Positions 52,493-62,354 of a stretch of DNA of 64,000 bases are shown one piece after another; the first letter of the stretch is position 1; each line of letters opens with the position of its first letter. Source of the stretch: Actinomadura rudentiformis (lineage in GTDB: Bacteria; Actinomycetota; Actinomycetes; Streptosporangiales; Streptosporangiaceae); the NCBI RefSeq assembly GCF_008923185.1, contig NZ_WBMT01000018.1, forward strand, positions 1-64,000. Direction: 5' to 3'. Under the pieces are notes generated by a model that was not told the DNA's origin, did no database searches, and worked only from the letters and a program-made list of their open reading frames with translations. The translations under genes and the position numbers were made by a program.

Positions 52493-53464
52493 ATGACGCT
52501 CACCTTCTCCACCACGACGGTCGATGAACGCGAGCAGCTGGAGTACTGGCGCGAGGTCGTCTGCGCCACCTTCGTGCCGTTCGACCTGGAGACGCCGGAG
52601 CGGCGCGTCGTGGGCTTCCGGGGCGAGGTATCGGCCGAGGCGCTGGACGGCATGTGGGTCGCGAAGGTCGTCTCCGAGCCGCATGCGGTGGACCGGCCGC
52701 CGCTGCTGGTCCGCCGGAGTTCCGAGGACGACTACCTGGTGAACCTGGCCGTCCGGGGCCGCATCACCGTGGCCCAGGACGGGCGTGAGGCGCTGCTGCG
52801 GCCGGGCGACCTCGCCGTCTACGACAGCGCCCGCCCCTGCCGGATCGCTGGTCTCGACCCGTTCGAGCTGCTCGTGCTGAAGGTGCCCCGGACGCTGTTC
52901 GAGGCGCGCTGCCCCCTGCCCCGGAACGCGACGGCGACGCCGGTACGCGGCGATCACGGCGCGGGCGCGCTGCTGTCGACGTTCTTCCGTTCGCTGACCG
53001 TTCAGGTGCCCGGCCTGTCGCCGGACGTGCTGTCGCGGGTCGGCGGCATCTTGCTGGACCTGGTCGCCGCCGCGCTGGCTGAACGGCTCGACACCGGGCT
53101 CGACCTGCCGCGAGCGGCACATCTCGCCCGTGCCCGCCGTTACATCATCGACAACATCGCCGACCCGGATTTGTCGCCCGCGATGGTGGCCCATGCCCTC
53201 GGGGTGTCGGTCCGCTACCTGCACATGCTGTTCCGGGACGAGAACACCTCACCGTTCCGCTGGATTCTGGAGCAGCGTCTCGACCGGGCTGCGCGGCTGC
53301 TCGCCGATCCGCGCCAGGCCGGGTGGAGCGTGGCGAACATCGCGTTCAGCGTCGGTTTCAAGGATGCTTCGCATTTCACCCGGACGTTCAAGAACCGCTA
53401 CGGGCTGCGCCCCCGCGACTACCGTGCTGCTCCTGCCCGCCGAAATGCGCTGAACGCAACCTGA
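52493..53464 (+). CDS. AraC-family transcriptional regulator
   Basis: 323 residues. N-terminal AraC-binding-like cupin domain (about 1-190, QLEYWREVVCATFVPFDLET, RPGDLAVYDSARPCRI) and two C-terminal helix-turn-helix motifs (DPDLSPAMVAHALGVSVRYL, VANIAFSVGFKDASHFTRTF). ATG at 52493 chosen at the domain start. Divergent from the cupin gene at 52363 with a 129-base gap, suggesting it activates that gene in response to a small aromatic ligand; inference only. Confidence 0.9.
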   Translation: MTLTFSTTTVDEREQLEYWREVVCATFVPFDLETPERRVVGFRGEVSAEALDGMWVAKVVSEPHAVDRPPLLVRRSSEDDYLVNLAVRGRITVAQDGREALLRPGDLAVYDSARPCRIAGLDPFELLVLKVPRTLFEARCPLPRNATATPVRGDHGAGALLSTFFRSLTVQVPGLSPDVLSRVGGILLDLVAAALAERLDTGLDLPRAAHLARARRYIIDNIADPDLSPAMVAHALGVSVRYLHMLFRDENTSPFRWILEQRLDRAARLLADPRQAGWSVANIAFSVGFKDASHFTRTFKNRYGLRPRDYRAAPARRNALNAT

Positions 53465-53715
53465 TTCCGCCGCGGCGACAACGCGGCGAACCGCGACTCC
53501 CTCCAGCCGATCCGTGGCGAAAAAGACGAGGAGCCACCCAAAAACACAATCCATGCGTCCCGCAGTCGCTAAATCGTGCGTCTCCCTGGAAAGGACGCCG
53601 TGGCAAACCAAGGCCACTTACTGATTTATCTTCAGTTAGTGGTTAAGACTGATGATCGCGCCGTACGGAACGGGCCGTATGGAAGGGTGAGCCGACCAGT
53701 CGAAGGAGGGCGTGC

Positions 53716-55119
53716 GTGAGCGAACGAGACCGCGGCGTGCCCGCAGGTGCACGGCCGCTGGGCCCCAAGGATCCCCGGAAGATCGGGCGCTATCGCCTGC
53801 TCGGCCGCCTGGGCGCGGGTGGAATGGGCGTCGTGTACCTCGGCCGGGACTCCGGCGGGCGGCTCGTCGCCGTCAAGACCCTCACCCCCGGGCAGGAAGA
53901 CGACACCGACGCGCGGCGGCGGTTCCGCGCGGAGGGGCTGTACGCGCAGCGGATCGCCTCGTTCTGTACCGCACGCGTGATCGAGGACGCCGGCGACCGC
54001 GACCGTCCCTATCTCGTCACCGAGTACGTCGCGGGCCCGCCGCTGTCGGAGGTCGTCCAGCGGCACGGGCCCATGCCGCAGCGCAGCGTCGAGGCGGTGG
54101 CCATCGGCGTCGCCGCCGCCCTGGTCGCCATCCACCAGGCCGGGCTGGTGCACCGCGATCTCAAACCCGCCAACGTCCTGCTCGCCCGGATGGGCCCCCG
54201 CGTCATCGACTTCGGTCTCGCCTCCGAAATGGACGTGGTCGGCGGCCCGACCAAGACCGGCATCGTGATGGGCAGTCCCGGCTGGATCGCGCCGGAGCGG
54301 CTGGCGGGCGGCCCGGCCACCCCCGCCAGCGACGTCTTCGGCTGGGGCTGCCTGGTCGCGTACGCGGCGACCGGACGGCACCCGTTCGGTGGCCGCGACG
54401 CCGCCGTGCTGACCGAGCGGATCATGAGCATGCCGCCGGAGCCGAACGGCCTGCCCGAGCCGCTGGGCGGTCTGGTGTCGGCCGCCCTGGCCAAGGAGCC
54501 CGCCGTGCGGCCGCGCGCCGCCGACCTGCTGAACATCCTGCTGGCCGCGCGGGCCGCCGCCGGTGACGACGGCATGGCGGCCGCCGCGGCGATCGCTGAA
54601 CTGTGGGACCCGCCGCCCGAGCCGGACGGCGTTCCGGGCGGTGAGCCGCGCCGTCTGCCGAGCTTGCGACCCGGGCTCGCCGCCATTGGCTCCACGGTGG
54701 TGGCCGTCCTGCTCATCGCCGTCGTCGGCGCCACCGACTTCGGCTCCGGCACCAAGGAGCCGCCCGGTTCGGACCGGCTCATCGTCGACGGCCCGTCCGG
54801 CGGCACGGCCCCGTTGTCCCCGGGCTCCGTCTGGTCCACGGCCGAGTCCGCCGGGGCACCTGTCTCCACCACGCCCAACACCACCACGACCAGGCCGCCG
54901 GACGGGCGATCTCCGCGGGTCGCCCCCAGCGCGTCACCGGGCGTCCCGGGCACGCCAACCGCCGGCCCTACGCCGACCGAGTCCGCGGAGCAACTACCTC
55001 CAGGCCAGAGCAAGACGCCCCCAGGCCAGACCAAGACGCCTCCAGGCCACACCAAGAAACCGAAGAAGAAGGACCGGGAAGAACCGGAAACCGCTGCGGA
55101 GCCCTACGCCGTCCAGTGA
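53716..55119 (+). CDS. Membrane Ser/Thr protein kinase (PknB-like)
   Basis: 467 residues. Kinase domain at about 20-280: RLGAGGMGVVYLGRDSG (glycine loop), VAVKTL (Lys), LVHRDLKPANVLL (catalytic loop), VIDFGLASEMD (DFG) and GSPGWIAPERLAGGP. One membrane helix lies near 320-340 (AAIGSTVVAVLLIAVVGA), then a Pro/Thr/Ser-rich external tail ending in PPGQSKTPPGQTKTPPGH repeats and a lysine-rich stretch. GTG start with GAAGGAGGG upstream. No PASTA domains. Signal and substrates unknown. Confidence 0.92.
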   Translation: MSERDRGVPAGARPLGPKDPRKIGRYRLLGRLGAGGMGVVYLGRDSGGRLVAVKTLTPGQEDDTDARRRFRAEGLYAQRIASFCTARVIEDAGDRDRPYLVTEYVAGPPLSEVVQRHGPMPQRSVEAVAIGVAAALVAIHQAGLVHRDLKPANVLLARMGPRVIDFGLASEMDVVGGPTKTGIVMGSPGWIAPERLAGGPATPASDVFGWGCLVAYAATGRHPFGGRDAAVLTERIMSMPPEPNGLPEPLGGLVSAALAKEPAVRPRAADLLNILLAARAAAGDDGMAAAAAIAELWDPPPEPDGVPGGEPRRLPSLRPGLAAIGSTVVAVLLIAVVGATDFGSGTKEPPGSDRLIVDGPSGGTAPLSPGSVWSTAESAGAPVSTTPNTTTTRPPDGRSPRVAPSASPGVPGTPTAGPTPTESAEQLPPGQSKTPPGQTKTPPGHTKKPKKKDREEPETAAEPYAVQ

Positions 55120-55325
55120 CGGGGCCGGTGGCGCTGGTCGGCATCCTGGGCGACGCCCCCGAGCGCACCGAAGTGAGGTCCCCGGGGAGTGCCTTCGGCG
55201 GTATCTCCCTGCACGCCGAACTGCAGCGGGCCGGCGTCACCCAGGCCGTGCTGGCAGGTGTCGCCACCAGCATCGGGGTGGAATCGTCCGCCCGGGTCGC
55301 GCACGAGCACCCGAGTGATTATTGA
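55116..55325 (+). pseudogene. Isochorismatase-family hydrolase fragment
   Basis: Only the C-terminal half of a cysteine hydrolase is present: SPGSAFGGISLHAELQRAG, then VTQAVLAGVATSIGVESSAR with VAHEH after it. These are the strands around the family's cis-peptide and catalytic Cys region, but here Ile-Gly replaces the usual Cys context and the N-terminal catalytic Asp part is missing. It overlaps the kinase stop and runs to a TGA at 55323. A decayed fragment, possibly truncated by rearrangement. Confidence 0.65.
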
Positions 55326-55525
55326 CACAATTCGTGCGTGTCGTCATAGTATTGTCGCACGATCGGGCTTCGTCCCCACGAGGGATATGGCCATCCTGTG
55401 CGTTCGGCTGGTGCTCGTGTCTCACACGGTCCGGCGTGGACGTCAACATTCCAGGTCGGCTGTGCCGCCGTGACGGTGGCCCGCGCGGTCTGGGTACGCC
55501 GAGCCCTCGCCCAAGGAGTGTGCCC

Positions 55526-57391
55526 GTGAGAGCAGCCCGTTTCAGCGCCCTCGCAGTAGCGATCTCGGTGACGTCCGCGATGGCGGCTCCCGCCGTCGCC
55601 GACCCGGCAGGAGCGGTCTCCCGGAACGGAGTTCACACGGTGACCGTGGCCGATCCGCAAGTGGCCTGCGCCGCCATGCGGGGCGCCACCATTCCCGCCA
55701 ACAAGATCGGCACGCCTGGGATGCTCCGGGCCGACGCCACAGTGACCTCAGCCGTGCACCATGCCGCTTCCGACGCGGTCCTGACCGCCGGCAGGCAGCC
55801 TGTGCGCAACGCCGGCAACTCCTCGGCGGTCGTGACACCGGCCAAGCCCGCCTTCTGCCGGTTGACCGGCAACATCGCACCGGTGACCAAGGGCGCGCAA
55901 CCGATCGGGTTCGAGGTGAACCTGCCTACCGAGTGGAACGGCTCGTCCACGCAGTTCGGTGGAGGCGGGTTCAACGGCCGTCTGACCGATGCGACCGGGT
56001 ACATCAGCATCGACGCCAACGCCGGCGATGTTCTCACCCCGCTGATGCGCGGCTACATGACCGTGGGCACCGACTCCGGCCACCTCATCACCGCAAGCCC
56101 GCGCTACAACTCACCCGACCCCGTCGAACGGGCGGGCGCGACGTTCGACTTCGCGCTCAATGCGGAGATGTTCGGCAACTTCGCCACTGACGCCTACAAG
56201 AAGGTCCACGACGTGGCGGAGGAGATCGCCAAGGACTACTACGGTGAACGGCCCCGCAAACGGCTCTGGGTCGGCGGCTCGGAGGGAGGACGCGAGGGGC
56301 TGCTCATGGCCCAGCGGTTCCCGGGCGACATCGACGGTGTCTTCGTCCGCGTGCCGGTCATCGGATGGACCGGGCTGTTCGGCAATTTCATCGCCACCCT
56401 CCAGGCCGTCGAGCGCAACGGAAAAGCGGGTGGCTTCACCACCGCCGACATCAATCTGCTGGGACGCATGTCCGCGCATGCCTGCGACTCGCGCGACGGC
56501 ATCGCCGACGCCGTCCTCAGCGACTACCGTGGCTGCCAGAACAAGATTCTCAAGGCCGTGCGCACCCTGAAGTGCACGGGGGCGCCGCAGCCTGGCAGCT
56601 GCCTCACCGCCGCGCAGCTCGACGTCGTCGACACCGTGTTCACGCGCCTGGACCTCGGGTTCACGCTGCCCAGCGGGCTGGACCATTACCCGGGGTTCTT
56701 GTTCGGAGGGGAACCCTGGTCCCTGGCGACGAAGGTCGGTGACAATCCCTCCCTGAGTTACGGTGACACCGGGTACCCCAGATACGCCGAATACGGTGTC
56801 GGCGCCGCCAAGTTCGTGTTCAGCCGGAATCCCGGCCTGGACGTGGTGAACCACTTCGACCGGGCCGAACACCGGCACCGCATGGCGCAGGTCTCGGCGA
56901 TGATGGACACGCTCAACCCCGACCTGTCGGCCTTCAACAGGCGCGGCGGCAAGCTCATCGTCCTTGAATGCACCGCCGACTATGCCCGGAGCGCGGCGAT
57001 GGGGATGGAGTACTACGACTCGGTGGTCTCGACCATGGGCAGGGCGACGACTGGCACATTCATGCGCCTGTACGTCTCACCCGGCACCGACCACGGCTGC
57101 GGCGGAACCATCGACCCCGCCACCCTCGACGCCGACGGCACGACCCCCTACGGCGTCGGCACCAGCGCCGGAACCGTCAACGCGGTGCCACGCAACGTCG
57201 ACTGGTTCAGCGTGCTGGAGAACTGGGCTTTGAAAGGCCGGGCGCCAGGAGTCTCCGTGACGGCAACCGCCAACCACTACGCGCCACCGTTCCAGATGCT
57301 GGCCGCCAAGCCGATCTGCGCCTATCCGCTGTACCCGCGTTACACCGGCGGCAACGCCGCCTCCGCGAACAGCTACAGCTGCCGACGCTGA
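55526..57391 (+). CDS. Secreted tannase/feruloyl-esterase-family protein
   Basis: 621 residues with a Sec signal peptide (RFSALAVAISVTSAMAAPAV, cleavage near residue 26). Mature protein of the tannase family: an entry motif GFEVNLPTEWNGSSTQFGGG, the nucleophile elbow WVGGSEGGREGLLMAQR (Ser in GGSEGG), the acid region VLECTADYARS and the catalytic His in SPGTDHGCGG. Such enzymes hydrolyse galloyl or feruloyl esters of plant polyphenols outside the cell. GTG at 55526 follows AAGGAG. Single-gene unit; no relation to the polyketide cluster. Confidence 0.88.
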   Translation: MRAARFSALAVAISVTSAMAAPAVADPAGAVSRNGVHTVTVADPQVACAAMRGATIPANKIGTPGMLRADATVTSAVHHAASDAVLTAGRQPVRNAGNSSAVVTPAKPAFCRLTGNIAPVTKGAQPIGFEVNLPTEWNGSSTQFGGGGFNGRLTDATGYISIDANAGDVLTPLMRGYMTVGTDSGHLITASPRYNSPDPVERAGATFDFALNAEMFGNFATDAYKKVHDVAEEIAKDYYGERPRKRLWVGGSEGGREGLLMAQRFPGDIDGVFVRVPVIGWTGLFGNFIATLQAVERNGKAGGFTTADINLLGRMSAHACDSRDGIADAVLSDYRGCQNKILKAVRTLKCTGAPQPGSCLTAAQLDVVDTVFTRLDLGFTLPSGLDHYPGFLFGGEPWSLATKVGDNPSLSYGDTGYPRYAEYGVGAAKFVFSRNPGLDVVNHFDRAEHRHRMAQVSAMMDTLNPDLSAFNRRGGKLIVLECTADYARSAAMGMEYYDSVVSTMGRATTGTFMRLYVSPGTDHGCGGTIDPATLDADGTTPYGVGTSAGTVNAVPRNVDWFSVLENWALKGRAPGVSVTATANHYAPPFQMLAAKPICAYPLYPRYTGGNAASANSYSCRR

Positions 57392-57885
57392 ATCCGTCCT
57401 GTGCGGGGTTGAGTCAGGGGCGGGCCGGTGAGCGCGGCCATGTTTGTCAGGAGGCTGGTGGGCGGGCCGTTTGCGGACCGCGTCCAAGAGGAAGTCGGCT
57501 GCCTCCTGGACGCGACGCTGGAGAAGCGCTAGTACCCGGGACGAGGACGAGCGGTGGGACGTGACCGCGCACCCACGTGCCCACCGCAACACGTCATCAT
57601 CGCCACCTACCACTCCACGACGAACGACCGCGCGACCTGAGAAACAACCAGCCAGGGGATCCCCGCTGCAGCGTGAGCAGCGGCGCCAGTTCGCGCACCG
57701 TCGGTGAACTGCCTGGGTGTCGATTTCCGAAGCCATCTGCGCGGATGTCCGAAGTCGCCTGCACGTGGGGCTCCTGGAGGGGGCCGCGACCTCGACTACG
57801 CGATCTCCACTGGTCGTGAAGACTGTCCTGCCGATCGTGTGAGCCAGATGACGGTCAAGCGAGCCAGGTAGATGTTGTGGTGACC
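57392..57885. other. Gene-free gap
   Basis: Nearly 500 bases between convergent genes. Several short frames occur, none with family resemblance or ribosome sites. I see no strong repeat or hairpin. Confidence 0.5.
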
Positions 57886-58359
57886 TCAGTGCTGGATCAG
57901 GCCGCCGACCGGGACGTGAGCGACATGGCCGGTTGCCGGGAGGGTCTGTGACAGGGTGAGGCCGATGTCGACCAGCGATGACCGGCGCAGGCGAGCGACG
58001 TCGGGGATCGGAGTCCAGGTCGGCTCGGCGGTTTCGCCGTTCGGCTCAGGTCGGAGGTGGCCGCCGGTGATACGGACCTGGTAGAAGATGCCGACATTCT
58101 GGTGCTCGGGTCCGCCGGGGATGGTGCGCTCAGCCGCGGGGATCACCCTTGAGTCCACGCCCAGCAGGCGTTCGACCACCGCGTCGCAGCCGGTCTCCTC
58201 AGCGACCTCCCGAATCACCGCGTCGAACGGATCCTCCGCGTGCTCGACCCTGCCACCCGGAAGAGTCCAGTTGGTCTCGCCCTTCGGTGGCACGTGACGG
58301 GCGAGCAGCACGCGCCCGTCCTCGATGCACACGGCATACGCCGCCAGCCGGAAGCTCAT
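57886..58359 (-). CDS. Nudix hydrolase
   Basis: 157 residues with the Nudix box GxxxxxExxxxxxxREVxEExG running from LPGGRVEHAEDPF through IREVAEETGCDA. Substrate unknown; nucleotide clean-up is typical. The start at 58359 (MSFRLAAYAV) is chosen as the fold start. Confidence 0.88.
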   Translation of the reverse strand: MSFRLAAYAVCIEDGRVLLARHVPPKGETNWTLPGGRVEHAEDPFDAVIREVAEETGCDAVVERLLGVDSRVIPAAERTIPGGPEHQNVGIFYQVRITGGHLRPEPNGETAEPTWTPIPDVARLRRSSLVDIGLTLSQTLPATGHVAHVPVGGLIQH

Positions 58360-58617
58360 CCCCGTGTCTCTCCATTCTTCTGCAACCCCGGAGAAACCTG
58401 GCTCACTGTCCGGGAGCAGACCCGCGCGTAGGCCCACGCACGCCCCATCCCATCTCCTTCGCGTCCGAAACGTCTACTTACCTTGGTTGATCGCTGGCCG
58501 GGGTACCGCGCCCGCCAACGCAGGGGACGGCGGGCGCCGGCGCAGCATGCGCGCTCGGCGTAGCGGTCATGGTGAGGGCCAGGCTGTCCAGAACGTCGTG
58601 GTCCGTCCAAGGACGCG

Positions 58618-59088
58618 TCAATGATCAACTTCTCGGGTGGAACGCAGGACGAGCGTGATGATGAGCAGGAACGCCGCCAGCGCGGTGACGGTGCGCACGA
58701 TGTTGAAGGCCTCCCACCGCTGGAGGATCTCGGCGTGGTCGGGCGGGGGCGCGGTGACCGCCCAAACCTTGATCTTCTGGTTGATGGGGACGTTGCCGAA
58801 CCGGGTGACCAGGAACGACACCACCGCCAGCGCGCTGGCCGCACCGGCCAGCAGGCGCGGTTTTCCGCGCGTCGACACCGCCAGGGCGAGCGAGCTCAGC
58901 ACGGCCAGGGCCATGGCCGTCTGCATGACGGGGCCGTTCATCCGCATCAGTGCCGAGTGGAAGGTCAGGCGCACCTCCAGCGGGACCGCGTCGAAGGTGG
59001 GGGCGACGTTGGTCGCGCCGTAGCCGAACGCTCCGGCGAGCAGGCCGGTGGACAGCAGCGCCAGTCCGGCGATGAGCCGGGTTTTCAT
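58618..59088 (-). CDS. DUF1772 membrane protein
   Basis: 156 residues with four hydrophobic helices (about 5-25, 55-70, 78-97 and 128-150), and the family segments FGNVPINQKIKVW and RWEAFNIVRTVTALAAFLLI. Function unknown; anthrone-oxygenase-like proteins share this fold. Follows the amidohydrolase gene by 91 bases on the same strand, so probably in its operon and under the TetR-type regulator at 60702. Confidence 0.85.
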   Translation of the reverse strand: MKTRLIAGLALLSTGLLAGAFGYGATNVAPTFDAVPLEVRLTFHSALMRMNGPVMQTAMALAVLSSLALAVSTRGKPRLLAGAASALAVVSFLVTRFGNVPINQKIKVWAVTAPPPDHAEILQRWEAFNIVRTVTALAAFLLIITLVLRSTREVDH

Positions 59089-59179
59089 GAGGGAACTCCT
59101 TGGGGAAAGCGCACGGGACGGCCCGGGCGGTCGTCCGGCCGGGGTGGTCGTGCGGCGAGGATCGCGGCGGGCCGCTGAT

Positions 59180-60664
59180 TCAGGGCGCGGCCGGGGGTTC
59201 GGCGGCCGCGCGAGCGATGTCGGCCAGCATCCGCGCGCGGTGTTCGGCGGTGATGAGGCGTCCGCGGGTCAGGACCGCGTGGATGCGGGTGGTGTTGCGG
59301 ATGTCGGCCAGGGGGTCGGCGTCGAGCACGGCCAGGTCGGCCAGCTTGCCGACCTCCACGGTGCCGAGGAGGTGGTCCAGGCCGAGCAGGCGGGCGGCTT
59401 CGATGGTGGCGGCCCGCAGCGCGCGCACCGGCGACAGCCCGGCCCGCACGAGCGCGGCGAGCTCGTCGTGCAGGGCGAATCCGGGGACCTGGAACGGCAC
59501 GTCGCCCGCGTCCGTTCCCGCGACGATCGGCACTCCGGCGTCGGCCATCGCGCCGACGAGCATCTGGCGGCGGTCGAGCAGCGCGCGGTGCTGGGCGATC
59601 TCCTGCGGGGTGCGGCCGGCCCTGATGACGTGGTCCAGGGCCCACCGCCAGCCCTCGGCGACCGCGGCCGGAACGTAGCGCAGCCGCTCGTCGTTCGGGT
59701 CGACCTCTTCCGGCCGATCCAGCACCTGGTAGACGGTCAGGGTGGGCACCATCCGCGTCCGGTTGCGGGCCAACGTGGCGAACACCCGCGCCGCCTTGCG
59801 GGGGTTGTAGCTGGTGGCCGCGTCCCACTCCAGATGGTGGGTCTCGCGCATCCAGTGGAGGTAGTCGCCGCGTTCGATGCGCATGGCGGCGATCCGGGCG
59901 CGCAGTTCCGGCTCGCGGGTCGAGGTGTCGTACCAGATGCCGTACAGGTGCTCGATGCTGCGCTGTCCCGCCGCGCTGGCGGCGGTGAGCGCGACAGCGT
60001 CGGAGCAGTGTCCGGCGAACGGGATGCCGCAGCGGCGTGCCTCATCGGCGATCACCCGGTGCAAGTCGCGGGGCAGCCGTGAGTACACCTTCACGAAGTC
60101 CGCGCCTTCGCGCCTGGCCTGGCGCACGGCCGCGCGAGCCTGGTCGGCGGTGGCGACCTCGGTGAAGACCGCCGGGTCCCCGATCGTGGGCGCGCCGTCC
60201 ACGATACGGCTGGCGATCACCGATCGCGGACCGAGCAACTCCCCGTGGCGGGTCCGCTCGCGCCACTGGTGCAGCAGCGGGGAGCCGGACATCTCCCGGA
60301 CGGTGGTGATGCCGTTGACCAGGTGGAGCGGCGGGGAGATCCGCTCGTCGGGGACGCTGTGCACGTGCGCGTCGCACAAGCCGGGGATCACGAACCTGCC
60401 GGGCAGGTCGAGGACCCGGGCACCGGCGGGAATGGTGACCGTTCCCCGGCGTCCAAGTCCCGCGATGCGCTGCCCTCGCACGAGCACGGTCATGTCGCGG
60501 CGGGGCGGGCGCCCCGTGGCGTCGACGACCGTGACTCCGGTGAGCGCGATGGTCTCATCCGCCGCAGCGGCGCGTCCGGGAACCGAAGGCGCCGCAGCCG
60601 CCGTCATCAGCAGGCCCGAGCGCAGCACGGTGCGCCGGGACGTTTCAGCTCTTATCTCTGACAC
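59180..60664 (-). CDS. Exported amidohydrolase (imidazolonepropionase/prolidase-like)
   Basis: 494 residues. A twin-arginine signal (SRRTVLRSGLLMTAAAAPSV) suggests Tat export. The metal site is visible: PGLCDAHVHS, a Lys in DFVKVYSRLP, His in FAGHCSDA, IEHLYGIW and the Asp in IVAGTDAGDVPF. GTG at 60664 chosen because the upstream frame overlaps the divergent TetR gene. Family members hydrolyse cyclic amides, dipeptides or lactones; substrate unknown. Heads a leftward operon with the DUF1772 gene; the 37-base gap to the regulator contains a likely operator. Confidence 0.88.
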   Translation of the reverse strand: MSEIRAETSRRTVLRSGLLMTAAAAPSVPGRAAAADETIALTGVTVVDATGRPPRRDMTVLVRGQRIAGLGRRGTVTIPAGARVLDLPGRFVIPGLCDAHVHSVPDERISPPLHLVNGITTVREMSGSPLLHQWRERTRHGELLGPRSVIASRIVDGAPTIGDPAVFTEVATADQARAAVRQARREGADFVKVYSRLPRDLHRVIADEARRCGIPFAGHCSDAVALTAASAAGQRSIEHLYGIWYDTSTREPELRARIAAMRIERGDYLHWMRETHHLEWDAATSYNPRKAARVFATLARNRTRMVPTLTVYQVLDRPEEVDPNDERLRYVPAAVAEGWRWALDHVIRAGRTPQEIAQHRALLDRRQMLVGAMADAGVPIVAGTDAGDVPFQVPGFALHDELAALVRAGLSPVRALRAATIEAARLLGLDHLLGTVEVGKLADLAVLDADPLADIRNTTRIHAVLTRGRLITAEHRARMLADIARAAAEPPAAP

Positions 60665-60667
60665 GAT

Positions 60668-60703
60668 GTCCAAGTTATCGAGGTTTGCTAAAGTTGACAA
60701 CAT
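60668..60703. promoter_or_regulatory. Candidate TetR operator between divergent genes
   Basis: The 37-base gap has imperfect dyad symmetry: TGTCCAAGTT on one side and, on the other strand, TGTCAACTTT. It is AT-rich compared with its surroundings and holds both start regions. Binding by the TetR-type protein at 60702 is inferred. Confidence 0.4.
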
Positions 60704-61349
60704 GTCTGAGATATCGGCTTCCCGGCGCAGGCGACGCCGTGCCGACGCCGATCGGAGTGCGGCCGCCGTCCTGCAGGCCGCCCAGCGGGTCCTGGCCTCC
60801 GAGCCCCATGCGAGCATCGAGGACATCGCCACCGCGGCCGGAGTCAGCCGTCAGACGGTCTACGCCCACTTCGGAAACAGAGACGCACTGGTGAGGGCCG
60901 TGATCGACGCCATCACGGCCGAAACCGTCGCCGAGATGGACACCGCCCGGCTGGACGAGGGTTCCGCCGCCGAGGCCCTGCTGCGCCTGCTCGACGTGAG
61001 CTGGCGTCCCTTCCAGCGCTACATGCGGCTGCTGAACGTCGAGGCGACGACCACCGACGATGAGCGCGCTCAGCACCGTCCGGTGGTCGACCATCTCCAG
61101 GAAGTGCTCACCCGAGGGCAACGATCCGGAGAGTTCACCCGAGACCTGTCGGCCACCTGGCTCGCCACAGCCACCGTCTCCCTCGGCCACGCCGCAGGGG
61201 AGGCCGTGACCACCGGCCAGATGACCATCGCCGAAGCCGCCCGCGCCCTGGCCTGGAGCCTCCTGCGACTGTGCGGCGTCGAGCCGTCCAGGATCACCGA
61301 ACTCGTGGACCGGAAGCCCTCCGCCGGCAGCCCCGTCCAAGAGGACTGA
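60702..61349 (+). CDS. TetR-family repressor
   Basis: 215 residues. Helix-turn-helix HASIEDIATAAGVSRQTVYA with HFGNRDALVRAVIDAI, then an all-helical ligand domain. ATG at 60702 chosen at MSEISASRRRRRRADADRS, giving the normal length. Divergent from the exported amidohydrolase, which it probably represses together with itself. Confidence 0.92.
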   Translation: MSEISASRRRRRRADADRSAAAVLQAAQRVLASEPHASIEDIATAAGVSRQTVYAHFGNRDALVRAVIDAITAETVAEMDTARLDEGSAAEALLRLLDVSWRPFQRYMRLLNVEATTTDDERAQHRPVVDHLQEVLTRGQRSGEFTRDLSATWLATATVSLGHAAGEAVTTGQMTIAEAARALAWSLLRLCGVEPSRITELVDRKPSAGSPVQED

Positions 61350-61841
61350 GTGCGCGCCGGTCTCCGTCCCCCGCCTCCCGTGACCCCAGAACGGCGAAGT
61401 CACACTCAACGGCGGCAGCAGGACCTGGAGTCGCACCTGTCTTACGGATGCTCAGCCCGCCAGCCAGAAAAGTCGCTGATCGTGGTGCCGAAGAAAGTCT
61501 GCCCATCCTCGAGACCTCCGGCCGGCTCAACGACTCGACCCGCGCGTCATGGAGGGCCGCGGTGTCTACCCACCTGATCTACCGGCTCCGCGACCGCGCC
61601 TGACCGCAACACCAGCCGACGGTTGCCAGGAGCGCCGCAGTCCTGCGGCTTGGTGAGCGCACCGATCAGCCGACGACGAAAAGCAGACGGTCACGGGCCA
61701 CCTCCGAGGGCCAGGTGGCTCTGAAACTCTCCGACATCTCCGTGCCAGCCCAGACCACGCCGGACCGCAGGTCAACCAGGCTTCGAGGGACTGGACGGTC
61801 TGGCTTCCCGAAAATCTACTGACCGCGATCGTCCAGGCCGT
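61350..61841. other. Gene-free gap
   Basis: About 490 bases with only short, arginine-rich frames and no recognisable gene or mobile-element remnant. It ends at the terminator hairpin at 61842. Confidence 0.5.
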
Positions 61842-61878
61842 TCTCACCCCTCACCACCAGATTGGATGAGGGGTGAGA
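61842..61878 (-). terminator. Terminator hairpin
   Basis: Perfect 12-base arms TCTCACCCCTCA and TGAGGGGTGAGA around a 13-base loop, eight bases beyond the stop of the leftward secreted-protein gene. Confidence 0.8.
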
Positions 61879-61886
61879 TCAGCTGT

Positions 61887-62354
61887 CTACTTGTAGTTGT
61901 AGACCTTCGTCCACGTCTTGTTGCACTTCATGCGCTGGAAGGGGTGGCCGGCCACGCACTCGCGGACCTTGATCGATCGCGGCGATCCGTTCCACCAGCG
62001 GTAGGTGTGCTTCTTGTGGGGCCCCTTGAAGTCGATGGTCTTCTTGACGCCGCTCCACGACGTGTACTCCATGTACATGCGCGGATGGCGCTTGTCGCTC
62101 GCGGTGTCGGTGAGGTGGAACTGGATCTGCAGCTCCTTCACGCCCATCTCCCAGCGCGTGTGGTACTTCCAGGAGACGGCGACGCCCTTGATCGGCTTCT
62201 TGATCTTGCCGGTCTTCCACTTCGACCAGCCGTCGGCGGCCTGAGCCGAGGCTGGTGCCGCCGCTTGGACGGGGGCGGCCTCGGCCGGGGCCGCGAGAGC
62301 GAGGGACGCCGCGCCGGCCAGGCCGGCCGCGGAAAGGGAAAGCGTTCGACGCAT
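61887..62354 (-). CDS. Small secreted hypothetical protein
   Basis: 155 residues: signal peptide (RRTLSLSAAGLAGAASLALA, AxA near 27), Ala-rich spacer, then a basic, Trp/Tyr-rich domain (WSKWKTGKIKKPIKGVAVSW, YMEYTSWSGVKKTIDF) with two cysteines near the C-terminus (VRECVAG, MKCNKTW). No known fold recognised; may be a beta-rich surface or spore-associated protein. AGGAG upstream of the ATG at 62354. The frame is open further upstream only because it runs into an IS21 remnant. Confidence 0.78.
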   Translation of the reverse strand: MRRTLSLSAAGLAGAASLALAAPAEAAPVQAAAPASAQAADGWSKWKTGKIKKPIKGVAVSWKYHTRWEMGVKELQIQFHLTDTASDKRHPRMYMEYTSWSGVKKTIDFKGPHKKHTYRWWNGSPRSIKVRECVAGHPFQRMKCNKTWTKVYNYK

